A stretch of 64,000 bases of DNA from assembly GCA_044375555.1 (NCBI GenBank), contig JBILML010000015.1, forward strand, positions 1 to 64,000, read 5' to 3'. Shown piece by piece: positions 27,701-35,612 of the stretch; the first letter of the stretch is position 1, and each line of letters opens with the position of its first letter. Under the pieces are notes generated by a model that did not search any database, had not been told where the DNA came from, and saw only the letters and a list, made by a program, of their open reading frames with translations. The translations under genes and the position numbers were made by a program. Origin of the DNA: UBA967 sp044375555 (GTDB taxonomy: Bacteria; Verrucomicrobiota; Verrucomicrobiia; Chthoniobacterales; Terrimicrobiaceae).

Positions 27701-28021
27701 GACCAATGCGGGTTTGATCACATCCTGCCGGTAGAAAAAATCGTAGTCGTGGTTCGCCTTGTCCTGTCCCAGAAAAATGCGGCCGCCGATTTCCGGCAGC
27801 ATCACGAGCCGCACGAATTCGTTCTCCAAGCGCGCTGCCACATAGTCCACAGGCTTCGGCGGTTCGTCCTGATAGACCTTGTCGATGAACGGCACAGGGT
27901 AAACCTTCCCGCAAGACCCCTGATAAACGCGCTTCTCAAAGAAAACCGGATTCTTCTCCGGTTCTCCAAGTCCATAGGTGGGGATGGTAAGGGTTTCGAG
28001 TTGGGCGGTGACGGGTTTCAT
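24773..28021 (-). CDS. DUF5107 domain and tetratricopeptide repeat protein
   Basis: About 1082 residues. The first third matches the DUF5107 family (VYPVPFIDKVYQDEPPKPV, LENEFVRLVMLPEIGGRIFLG, GLAGPWISGGVEFNWPQHH), a beta-sandwich of the galactose-mutarotase type. The rest is a long series of helical TPR-like repeats, for example YWLEALKRDPRDSRCHIALG and AHRNLGIAYWNARRDASAA. No signal peptide. ATG at 28021 overlaps the GH2 stop (ATGA) and opens on the conserved domain, so the longer frame from 28189 is not used. Family function is unknown; linkage to a beta-galactosidase-type GH2 suggests sugar recognition or anomer conversion. Confidence 0.82.
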   Translation of the reverse strand: MKPVTAQLETLTIPTYGLGEPEKNPVFFEKRVYQGSCGKVYPVPFIDKVYQDEPPKPVDYVAARLENEFVRLVMLPEIGGRIFLGQDKANHDYDFFYRQDVIKPALVGLAGPWISGGVEFNWPQHHRPGTYLPADVAIEEEGGGAFTVWQSEHDPLNRLKGMHGIRLRPGSALVELRGRLFNRTPFTQTFLWWANVAARVHENYQSFFPTDVHYVADHAVRAMSSFPIAENFYYGVDYAARPGANDLAWYKNIPAPTSYMVCQTQEDFFGGYDHDAQGGFVHVANKHISPGKKQWTWGNHEFGWAWDRELTDTGGPYVELMAGVFTDNQPDFSYLAPYETKTFSQFWWPYQKLGPVQQANTLAAVRLVVRDDRSIDLGLAVSRPMQELRVVLKDGDRVFLEESVNASPDAPWQREGLHFLGESETSLCLWVFNSAGEAVIGYRPSDPAKAERNREVATEPPHPEDITSADELYLTGEHLELYRHPTRYPENYWLEALKRDPRDSRCHIALGRLKLSRGQFDEAERHFESAISRLTFRHPNPETGEAHYFLGLTRRFQGNDSAAYPLFAKATWNFAWRAAASYELACLDLKKGDLQSALRHAVESLETNATNNKAQVLKAICLRKLGRNAEAVQTLEALLAIDRIDHWALAELAVHQNGAPCLSPLSRNDAQTALDVAFDYADCGCLAEAASILETHHAAEVKAVAVPNPLEHSASTHYTLAWTQSLLGQTEKSRRSLQTARDLAPDYFFPSRLHEAAILQWALAQPGPDRNAAYGLGNFLYDKKRHLEAIAAWEAARSADEAFATAHRNLGIAYWNARRDASAARASYEKALACDPADSRLVSEFVQLRAKLGDSAHDRLAFLESRLALVLERDDATVELAALYNETAQPQKALDLLTSRSFHPWEGGEGKVLRQYTTARLLLGQAALTAGDARGALEHFNLAMETPDRLGEKYHLLQAKADVTFWQGKALQALGREQEAVAKFEAAAAESGDFQGMAVTTFSELTVFKALALRELGRETEARTVLEGMSAYAEGEMKIPARIDYFATSLPNLLVFEEDIQESKKSLMRHLIQLANENLAPR

Positions 28022-30795
28022 TGGAACATGCCCTGCAGTAGCGAACTCGACACCGAGTTGGCCGGCTGAAATTTTTCCGATCCCGCATACTTCAGGAGGC
28101 TGGCTAGGAATTGGCGGGCTTCGGGCTGGTTTTGTTGTTCCATCAAGTTGCAGCTGCAGACCAAAAGTTTTCCGGAGCCGACGCGGCACTCGAACAAGAC
28201 GCCCAAGCGCTGGTTTCTTTCAAAGTTGTCGATGACATGGACGATGGGGCGAAGCGTCGGCGGCAACTGATCCAAAATCATGGCACAGCCGCGGCGAAGG
28301 AGAGGCCACCATTGCCAGTTGCTATGGAACTCGGTCGGAAAATCCGCGAGCGCGGGGTGGCTGGGGTTGCAGAGTATTCCTAGGGTTCCGGGCGGATGAT
28401 ACCGCTTGAACATGGTGTAGCACCAGAAGTCGCTCAGGAAGGTGCCAGCAATGGCGTGTTGCACCGACTCGTTGCCGGGACAAAATAAGACACGGCCGCC
28501 CTCGGTGAGTTTTTTCAGGGCGTCGCCGTCAAGCTTGGTCGTGAGATGAACACCCTCGCTGAGCTTGGCGATGGCGGGCGCTTCGTCATAGAGCCACAGC
28601 GGATAGTGGGTCTGGTAATCCGTGCCTTCCAGCGCCAGTGCGAGTTCGAGTTTTTGGGGACACTCGACATTGTCCAACTTGATTTCGATGGACTCGTAGG
28701 ATTTCGGGTTCCCTGCCGAGGGCGGTAAGGGGTTCGATTTTCCGGATGCGAAGAGCTGACCGTCTTGGGTGGATAGCCTCCACGCGATGGGGGAGTTCGT
28801 GTAATCGGTGGGGCTGTAGTTGGCCAGGCGGAGTTCCGCTTTCAGCGTCGCGCCACGGGTCCAAGTGTATCGTTCGAATTTCGCCAAAAGAACGACATCG
28901 TTGCAGAACTCGCGCCAGGCCTCGGGAGTGATCAGCCCCTTCGAGTCCATGAAGGCATCGAGGATGCCGACCAAGGCCGTGCCCTGGCCTGGAAAATCCT
29001 GAAGGTCCAGCAACTGGAATCCCGCCCACTTGGAGGACCTCAGCGCAGTCTCGATTTCCTCCCGGTATAAAAGAACGGTTAGCAGTCCGGATGCCCGGGA
29101 AAAGTCATCGGCCAGGTCCTTCATCCCTGCTTTTTCCAAGTCGGCTTGGAATTTCTCGAGGTTTCCTGCCCTCAAGACTCCGGTATATTTCTTGATTTCC
29201 TCGAAGCGTGGAAACACCACGTATTGCCCGACCTCGTGGCCGATGACGGGGAGGTCAACCCCCTCCATGGCGCCGTCGTAGTCCGATTGCGTGCCGGGGT
29301 AGCGGTTGTTGATGTGTGCGTGGTCGTGCTGGCTAAACGAGCCGCGGGCTTCGCGTCCGACGCTGTCTGGTTGGAAAACGCCGGCGCGGTAGTGTCCACC
29401 GGTCATCATGGTCGTCCAATAATCATCGGCGGGACCGGGCTTCGGTTCGAAGATGAAATTGTTTGAGCCATGGGCGTAAAGGTGGCGTGGGTCTTCTTGG
29501 CGGAAACGCTTCACGAGCGATGCCATGATTTCCGCATCGCCGCTGAGTTCGTTGCCAAGCGCGAACATGCAGAAAGACGGGTGGTTCCCAAACTCGCGGA
29601 GGATGCGGATTCCCTCGGCGACAAGAAAACGAATTCGCGCTCCCATCACCGTTTCATCGCCGCTGCCTTTGAACTCAACATCCCCCATCGGGTCCACATC
29701 GCTGACGCCGATCGATTCCCACAGCGGCAACTCCGGTTGCAGGTAAATTCCCAATTCGTCGGCGGCCTCGAAAGCCGCTCTGGGAGGGCACCAGCCGTGG
29801 AACCTGTAATGGTTGATTCCGTAGGACTGGGAAATTTCAAAAACCCGTTTCCACTCGCAGGTCTCCATCGGGGCGTAGCCGGTCAGGGGGAAAATGCAGG
29901 CGTCTTGCTTGCCTCGGAGAACAACCGTTCGTCCGTTGACTTGGAAATGCAGGTCGCTCACTGAGAAATCGCGCAGGCCGATTCGCAGTTCGCGGCGATC
30001 CTCGCCGTCCTTGCCGGTGAATGTGACGGCCAATCGGTAAAGCGCGGGGTTGTATTCATCCCAGCACTGCATCTGATCGCCCATCCCGAACCACACTTCC
30101 GCCACGCCATCCTCACCGCTGGCCAAGTTTTCATAGGACTGCTCGATGGTGTGTGGCACCGACGAGTTCTCCGCAACGGCCACCACGGCTAATCGCCCAC
30201 TGCAAGGGGTGTTGAATTTCAGCCGAAGCTTAACGCGCTTGTTCGGGATATCCGGGTAAGCCTGCAGGTCATCGATGAAGCAGGGGGCTTTGGCTACCAA
30301 CTCGATGTCGCCGAGCAACCCGTTCCAATTGGTTTGCGTGTTATCGCTGACCTGGTGCGAATCTCCGATACTGGGCAGGTTCGCGTTATCGATGCGCACG
30401 GTGATTCGATGTTCACCAGGAGTCAGGCACTCGCTCGCGTCATAGATGTGCGGAGTGGTGAGGCTTTGTTGCTCGCCAATCAGGCGATCGTCCATCCACA
30501 GCATCGAGGGTTTTGTGCGTTCGATGCGGAAGAAGATTTTCTTGCCCTGCCATTCCGGCGGGATGGCCACCGTCTTTTGATAAAAAGCCGCCCCGCAATA
30601 CGGATGCCGGCGCGTCAGTCGCAGGGTTTCCAGCTTGAGATTTTCCTCGCCGATGCGGGCCTCGTCGGTGGTTCCGGGAAGCGAAATGCTATCTGGCAAA
30701 GTCTGTGAAAACCAAGCTTCGCTGATCCCCACGCCCTTGGGATCCAGTGCAAATTTCCAATGGCCGGCTAACGAAATCTGAATCTTGGAATTCAT
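28018..30795 (-). CDS. Glycoside hydrolase family 2, beta-galactosidase-like, cytoplasmic
   Basis: A 925-residue enzyme with the GH2 layout: jelly-roll sugar-binding domain (SLAGHWKFALDP, FYQKTVAIPPEWQGKKIFFR), immunoglobulin-like domain, then the TIM barrel. Acid/base candidate Glu about residue 416 in FALGNELSGD; nucleophile candidate Glu about residue 521 in VIGHEVGQYVVFP. A C-terminal region (about 770-900) may be a Rossmann-like accessory domain. No signal peptide, in contrast to the secreted GH2 at 16081. First gene of its operon, behind operator copy F, and coupled by ATGA to the DUF5107/TPR gene. Confidence 0.87.
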   Translation of the reverse strand: MNSKIQISLAGHWKFALDPKGVGISEAWFSQTLPDSISLPGTTDEARIGEENLKLETLRLTRRHPYCGAAFYQKTVAIPPEWQGKKIFFRIERTKPSMLWMDDRLIGEQQSLTTPHIYDASECLTPGEHRITVRIDNANLPSIGDSHQVSDNTQTNWNGLLGDIELVAKAPCFIDDLQAYPDIPNKRVKLRLKFNTPCSGRLAVVAVAENSSVPHTIEQSYENLASGEDGVAEVWFGMGDQMQCWDEYNPALYRLAVTFTGKDGEDRRELRIGLRDFSVSDLHFQVNGRTVVLRGKQDACIFPLTGYAPMETCEWKRVFEISQSYGINHYRFHGWCPPRAAFEAADELGIYLQPELPLWESIGVSDVDPMGDVEFKGSGDETVMGARIRFLVAEGIRILREFGNHPSFCMFALGNELSGDAEIMASLVKRFRQEDPRHLYAHGSNNFIFEPKPGPADDYWTTMMTGGHYRAGVFQPDSVGREARGSFSQHDHAHINNRYPGTQSDYDGAMEGVDLPVIGHEVGQYVVFPRFEEIKKYTGVLRAGNLEKFQADLEKAGMKDLADDFSRASGLLTVLLYREEIETALRSSKWAGFQLLDLQDFPGQGTALVGILDAFMDSKGLITPEAWREFCNDVVLLAKFERYTWTRGATLKAELRLANYSPTDYTNSPIAWRLSTQDGQLFASGKSNPLPPSAGNPKSYESIEIKLDNVECPQKLELALALEGTDYQTHYPLWLYDEAPAIAKLSEGVHLTTKLDGDALKKLTEGGRVLFCPGNESVQHAIAGTFLSDFWCYTMFKRYHPPGTLGILCNPSHPALADFPTEFHSNWQWWPLLRRGCAMILDQLPPTLRPIVHVIDNFERNQRLGVLFECRVGSGKLLVCSCNLMEQQNQPEARQFLASLLKYAGSEKFQPANSVSSSLLQGMFQ

Positions 30796-30843
30796 TGAAT
30801 CTTGTTAAGTGGCTTGAAAATATAAGCCTCACGAAGCTGCAAA

Positions 30844-30876
30844 CAATGGATTACCCTCTTGATTCTTTGCATTATG
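30844..30876 (-). promoter_or_regulatory. Tandem AraC-type operator, copy F
   Basis: Minus-strand half-sites CATAATGCAAA and GGTAATCCATT, 21 bases apart. It lies about 49 bases before the GH2 start at 30795. Confidence 0.6.
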
Positions 30877-31062
30877 TTGTCGATTCGGGAAAGCCAGCCC
30901 GTGGTTGTTTTTAACAATCGTATTTTGCAGTATCACACAAAATCAACTCATGAAAATTTCCAGCCGCCCAGGATGAAAATGAGCAATCTGTAATTGGTAT
31001 AAAGCTTTATAGCTCGATGGACGAACCCTCCAATCGATTGCTCGTGCCACGACTCAGTCGTA

Positions 31063-31097
31063 AAATAATGCAAAAAATCGCCGAGATCGTTCATTTT
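31063..31097 (+). promoter_or_regulatory. Tandem AraC-type operator, copy G (weak)
   Basis: Plus-strand left half AATAATGCAAA is a full match; the right half, 21 bases later, is GATCGTTCATT and matches only in part. It lies 83 bases before the 31180 gene and mirrors copy F across the divergent gap. Confidence 0.4.
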
Positions 31098-31179
31098 CTT
31101 TCCGTGGTCCGCTTCGTAGAGTTTTCGTTCAATTCTCTCCTGTGGCGTTTTCACTCAAAGTTTCTCAAAGCGGATAAAT

Positions 31180-34100
31180 ATGCTTAAAGCCCTCACAGTT
31201 AAAATCCTCATTTCCGTGGCAATAGCCTTGCCCGCAATCGCCTTTGATCCTCTCGAGCGCGTGGAGCAGGATCAATCCGGAGACCTCCTCGGTTCCTTGG
31301 ATATTTTCAATCGCAACATTGCGATGGGCACTAGGAAAAACTACACCCGCATATCTTCCTACAAGACTGGAGCCTTTGGGCACCTGGCGCATGATGGTGA
31401 CCCGAGGACGGCTTGGATTCCCAAGTCCCAGGAGGCCGAGGAATTTCTCGAGATTTCCTGGGGGCTTGCGGTGCCGGTCAACCGTGTGGACATTCTTGAA
31501 AAAAAAAGTCCCGAGATGCCGGTCCTTGCACTGGAACTCTACGATGGGAAAAGCTGGGAACCGATTGCCCACGATGAGGCCTTGCCTCGTAATCGCTTCG
31601 TCTTCCCGTCGCGCTCCGCAAGCGCGCTCAGATTAAGACTTACGGGCAATACCACGGGTGCAGGAATCGCCGAGGTGGAAGTCTACAACACGCAATCCAC
31701 CGATCCGCTCCCGCGCTATGGTGCTGCCGATCTGATCACCGCCATGAAGTCCGCCAATGCGGTGATCCTCTTTGATGGCAGCCCCTACGCCTACACACGA
31801 TCCGGGCGGACGCTGATCAAAGCCAGAGACCCCGAGGCAAGCCTCACTGATAACTGGGAAAAGCCCGTGCTGGAGTTTATTTGCGCGACGCTGGGCGGAA
31901 AAGCGGAAGCTGTGGAGCCTGATAAGCTCCAGATCAGTTTGAATGGGCGTTCCTTAACCCTCAGCACGGTGCCTGGAACCAATATTACCGATCAGATCCA
32001 TGCACTGGCAAAAGAAGCCGGGCTTGAATTCCTACGGCAGGGGTCGGTCGTCATGATTGGGCAAGGGCTGGAATCACTCAATAAGGGCCCAATTCTTTCC
32101 GAGCTGAGCAACCTTTTGGGGCGGAATCCCTATCATATTGCCGGCACTCCACCCCTAGAATCAAACCTCCTCGCGCGCTTGATCGAGAAGCTCAAGTCCT
32201 ACATTGGTTATTCTGCCCAACCCAAAGTGGACGCGATCATTACGCCGACGATGACCCCCGAGGGGGTGACCTACGAATGGGCGGGATTCCGGGCGATGGC
32301 GGATCCCGACACAAATTCCGATGCCTGGCTGAAATATTCCGAAGCCAAGTCGGCCAGATCATGGACGGGTTCGACCCGGTATATGAATTCCTTTGTCAGG
32401 CCAGAGACAAAGGTTGAAAGCGCGGAGGACTTCGAAGCGCTCAAGAGTGAAATCCGTGCCGATCCGGAGACGAACAGCATCATCGCCACGCGGGCCTTTC
32501 TCAAAAAACACCACAAGCAACTAGCGGCGGAATTTGAGATTTACAACAAGCTGGGGTTCCATGTGATCAACGCGACCGGGCCCAAGGATTGGCCGGACAC
32601 CCTACATGATGATTTCATCAATTGGGCGGCCACCTACTCCCTAACTTATTATTTGGCCAAAAATTATGGTATCGCAGCGCACCAATATGGCAACGAGCCG
32701 GATTGGTATTTCAACCAATCGACCGACGAGCAGATCGCGCGGAGGTTGACCCTCGTGGCCGACGCCGTTCATTGTGCGATTGAGGATGTGAACCGCGACC
32801 ATAACCGCCAATTGAAGGCGGTATTTTCCGCTCCCGTTTTGGCGAGCGATTTTCAGGGGCGCACTGGCCGGATCATGATGCGAAATCTGTATACGCGATA
32901 TGATGGCACTCCAAGTCCGACGCCGCTCTTCCAGTTGTTCAACCGGCATCGCTACGGTGGCCGCCCGCACCAGAATGCTTCGGAGGTTGCGAAGGCGAAG
33001 CAAATGATGCAGGAGGAGGCAGGAGAGGTCCTGCCGCAGGTCTTCACGGAGTTGAACTATTCGACCGGCGGCCACTGGGGACTGCCGATGACCACTTTTC
33101 TCAATGACAGCCCCTCCGTTTTCTCATCCATGGCCAGCATTTGGGGTTGCATGATGCAAGAGCAGGGAGTGTTCGGAATCTTTGTCTTCAAGATGAATGA
33201 TTCGGGCGTCTGGTCCAGAAATGGCACAGGTCCATTCTCGAATACGATCACCTACTCCATGTTTCCCGAGCAGGATCCCGGGGCGGAACCCAAAAAGAAG
33301 GAGCAGATCAGTTACAGCAGCAAAAACTTTGAAGTCTGTCGGTTGTTCAGTCGCGGGTTTCATGGAAGCCGGCCGCTCTTGAAGACCGAGGTCGCGAGTT
33401 CCGATCCAGAGTATCGCGCTTGGACGACATTCGACGAGGAGGGAGGGCGGTATTACATCTGGTCCGTCCAAGTGGATGAATTTGCAAACTACGAAGTGGA
33501 GTTCGACCTGAGCCAGTTGGATCTTCCGCCGGGTGCCCTGGTCACTGCAGAGACCGTTAGCGGAGCGCGCCATGGGGAAGTCACACAAATGCTCACGCTG
33601 CCGGCGGATCGGAAAATTCGCCTGAAGCAGGCGCCTCAAACCGCGATGCTGTTGACGGTTCACAAGCGCCCATTAAAGCAGGAAACCATTTACCCGGAAG
33701 CGGACGCAACAATCGTCCAAGGAGCGCAATCGAACGAGAACTTTGGCAAGAAAACTTCGCTTCAGGTCGGACGACATCCTAAAACCGGCTCCAATGAGAT
33801 TAGTTTCTTGAAGTTCAAGTTGCCCAAAGGCGCCATGGATGTGCAGCGCGCCGTGCTTGAGCTTCACGGCCAAAGCCGCAGTGCGCATGCCTACGATGGT
33901 GGGTTCCTGACCAGAGTCTATTCGGTGGAAAAAGCCGAGTGGGACGAAAATCAGATCACCGCTCAGAACGCTCCGAATGTTTTCAAAACGGTGTCCGCAT
34001 TAGAGAAGATTGATATCAATAACTATCCCGCGGGGCATGTGACTTGCTTTAATTCCCCATCGCAAATGATGGTCGATCTCACTCAATCTGTCCAAGAGGC

Positions 34101-34245
34101 CCGGAAGAATAACCGGGATGAGCTGGATCTCGTCTTGATACGGGAAATTCATTGGCCAAATGAAAATACGGAGGATGTTTCGGCCATCCTTTCATCCCGC
34201 GAAGCGGGTCAGGAGCAATCCCCCAAGTTGCATCTCTGGGAGTAG
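31180..34245 (+). CDS. Large secreted putative glycoside hydrolase (discoidin-like, TIM-barrel-like, CBM96-like)
   Basis: A 1021-residue exported protein. Signal peptide KALTVKILISVAIALPAIAF. Residues about 45-165 look like a discoidin/F5-8C domain (HLAHDGDPRTAWIP, LEISWGLAVPVNRVDIL). The middle resembles a clan A hydrolase: Glu about 506 in HQYGNEPDWYF is the acid/base candidate and Glu about 624 in QVFTELNYSTGGHWG the nucleophile candidate. The C-terminus from about 830 (YPEADATIVQG, FGKKTSLQVGRH, FLKFKLPKG) is like CBM96/DNRLRE carbohydrate-binding modules. I do not recognise the catalytic family. First gene of a run with an MFS transporter, behind weak operator copy G. Confidence 0.7.
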   Translation: MLKALTVKILISVAIALPAIAFDPLERVEQDQSGDLLGSLDIFNRNIAMGTRKNYTRISSYKTGAFGHLAHDGDPRTAWIPKSQEAEEFLEISWGLAVPVNRVDILEKKSPEMPVLALELYDGKSWEPIAHDEALPRNRFVFPSRSASALRLRLTGNTTGAGIAEVEVYNTQSTDPLPRYGAADLITAMKSANAVILFDGSPYAYTRSGRTLIKARDPEASLTDNWEKPVLEFICATLGGKAEAVEPDKLQISLNGRSLTLSTVPGTNITDQIHALAKEAGLEFLRQGSVVMIGQGLESLNKGPILSELSNLLGRNPYHIAGTPPLESNLLARLIEKLKSYIGYSAQPKVDAIITPTMTPEGVTYEWAGFRAMADPDTNSDAWLKYSEAKSARSWTGSTRYMNSFVRPETKVESAEDFEALKSEIRADPETNSIIATRAFLKKHHKQLAAEFEIYNKLGFHVINATGPKDWPDTLHDDFINWAATYSLTYYLAKNYGIAAHQYGNEPDWYFNQSTDEQIARRLTLVADAVHCAIEDVNRDHNRQLKAVFSAPVLASDFQGRTGRIMMRNLYTRYDGTPSPTPLFQLFNRHRYGGRPHQNASEVAKAKQMMQEEAGEVLPQVFTELNYSTGGHWGLPMTTFLNDSPSVFSSMASIWGCMMQEQGVFGIFVFKMNDSGVWSRNGTGPFSNTITYSMFPEQDPGAEPKKKEQISYSSKNFEVCRLFSRGFHGSRPLLKTEVASSDPEYRAWTTFDEEGGRYYIWSVQVDEFANYEVEFDLSQLDLPPGALVTAETVSGARHGEVTQMLTLPADRKIRLKQAPQTAMLLTVHKRPLKQETIYPEADATIVQGAQSNENFGKKTSLQVGRHPKTGSNEISFLKFKLPKGAMDVQRAVLELHGQSRSAHAYDGGFLTRVYSVEKAEWDENQITAQNAPNVFKTVSALEKIDINNYPAGHVTCFNSPSQMMVDLTQSVQEARKNNRDELDLVLIREIHWPNENTEDVSAILSSREAGQEQSPKLHLWE

Positions 34246-34275
34246 CCCTGGCAAATAGCTCAAAATTTCCAAATA

Positions 34276-35592
34276 ATGCAAACAACACCCCCTCCATCAA
34301 AAAAAGTCCTAAACAGGGCGCGGCTCAATTTCGGGCTGGTCAATATTCTCTCTTCTGGGGACGAGGGGGCTTTTTCGCCGTTCCATACCGTGATCGTGCG
34401 GGCGCTGGGCGGTGGCGATACCCACTTGGGCTTTATTGGAGGCGTTATGTCCTCCCTGCCGGGAATGCTCGCTTGGCTCGGGGCCATCATCCTCCGATTG
34501 GTCGGCTACAACCGGCGGGCCTTGATGGGGACGATGTTCTTTGGCTGTGTTGTCCAATGTGGCCTCATCGTTTTGTTGGTGTTGGCGGCGAAACATTATG
34601 AGTGGGCCATCTACCTGCTCTATTCCTATCTCGGGTTGATTACGCTCACATGCATCTTCGCCGGTGCGGGCGGCACCATTACCATGAGCTGGATCGGGGA
34701 TCTGGTGCCGGTAAACCAGCGCGGTTGGTTTGTCAGTGGCATGTCGATCCTATCGAACATCGGGCTGGTTGTGTTTCAGTTTTTATTCGCCCAATTGGCC
34801 ACCCATGCGCAGGGTTTTATGGGCTACGCGGCGCTCGTGGCGTTGTGTTGTGCGACGACATTTGTTGCCGTGTTGCTTTGCCTAACCATTCCCGACCGTA
34901 AGACCCAAGCGATGAAGTTCGTGTCGAGCGATCCCTCGGAGCGTGTCGACTACTGGTATCGACCCTTGTGGCTTCTGGTCTGGTTCGAGTGTGCATGGCG
35001 GATCGGCCGGATCTCGATGGCGGCATTCACAACGGCCTACCTGCTTGATTACTTCGGGCTCAAGTTGGATAGGATCATTCTCATCTACATGTTGGTCAAT
35101 GTGGTGAATATTTTTATGCTGTATATCGCCGGAAATCTCTCCGACCGTATTGGCAACAGGTATCCGCTCGCGATTGTCACCTGTGTCTGCGCCGCAAGCA
35201 TGCTGCTCTGGGTGGGTAGTGCGTGGTGGGGTGTGTGGGCCGTCATTGTCTACCAAATCATCAACGGCATGGCAGGATCGACGCACTGGATGTTGCTGAC
35301 CAATCTCTCATTGCAAGTCTATCCTCCAAAAGGGCGTGCAAATTTCCTCTCGTTCTCCCGCACCTTTGTAGGAGTGATGGGTTTGGCGGGCTCCACTGCG
35401 GCCGGCTACTTTTTGGCCTCCATGCGCGGTTGGTCGATCAATCTTTGGGGTGCGGACTTCAATTATTACCATGTCTTTTTCCTCGGATGCACCCTCTTGA
35501 CCTTCACTTGCATGATTCCGTTGTGGTTAATTGGAAAGATGGTGATGCCAGACCACGATGAATCGACCGGGGATTCCACAGCTGGCGCGTAG
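34276..35592 (+). CDS. MFS transporter
   Basis: A 438-residue integral membrane protein with about twelve hydrophobic segments in two halves. Clear helices include MLAWLGAIILRLVGY, CGLIVLLVLAAKHYEWAIYL, GLVVFQFLFAQLA and the C-terminal VFFLGCTLLTFTCMIPLWLI. The cytoplasmic loop YIAGNLSDRIGNRYPLAIV between helices of the second half carries the MFS-type D-R-x-G motif. It lies 30 bases after the secreted GH-like gene and before the beta-helix gene, so it probably imports an oligosaccharide or sugar acid released outside. It is the only sugar-type transporter seen in the carbohydrate block. Confidence 0.85.
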   Translation: MQTTPPPSKKVLNRARLNFGLVNILSSGDEGAFSPFHTVIVRALGGGDTHLGFIGGVMSSLPGMLAWLGAIILRLVGYNRRALMGTMFFGCVVQCGLIVLLVLAAKHYEWAIYLLYSYLGLITLTCIFAGAGGTITMSWIGDLVPVNQRGWFVSGMSILSNIGLVVFQFLFAQLATHAQGFMGYAALVALCCATTFVAVLLCLTIPDRKTQAMKFVSSDPSERVDYWYRPLWLLVWFECAWRIGRISMAAFTTAYLLDYFGLKLDRIILIYMLVNVVNIFMLYIAGNLSDRIGNRYPLAIVTCVCAASMLLWVGSAWWGVWAVIVYQIINGMAGSTHWMLLTNLSLQVYPPKGRANFLSFSRTFVGVMGLAGSTAAGYFLASMRGWSINLWGADFNYYHVFFLGCTLLTFTCMIPLWLIGKMVMPDHDESTGDSTAGA

Positions 35593-35612
35593 GGCGCTGC
35601 TTAAAACTTCAA

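Larger units (their letters stand above)
30796..31179. other. Divergent control region between GH2 and secreted GH-like gene
   Basis: A 384-base AT-rich gap. It contains operator copy F (30844-30876, toward the GH2 gene) and the weaker copy G (31063-31097, toward 31180). A 68-codon GTG-started frame on minus (30948-31154) crosses copy G but resembles no family I know. No RNA gene or other repeat is visible. Confidence 0.6.

Noticed and set aside
30948..31154. 68-codon minus-strand frame with GTG start between the divergent GH2 and 31180 genes
   Set aside because: No family resemblance, no ribosome binding site, and it runs across a control region containing operator copy G. Its composition is protein-like, so a gene remnant cannot be excluded.
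34260..34295. A further TGCAAA motif at the MFS start codon
   Set aside because: ATGCAAAC is the start codon and second codon of the MFS gene, and no right half-site occurs 21 bases later.
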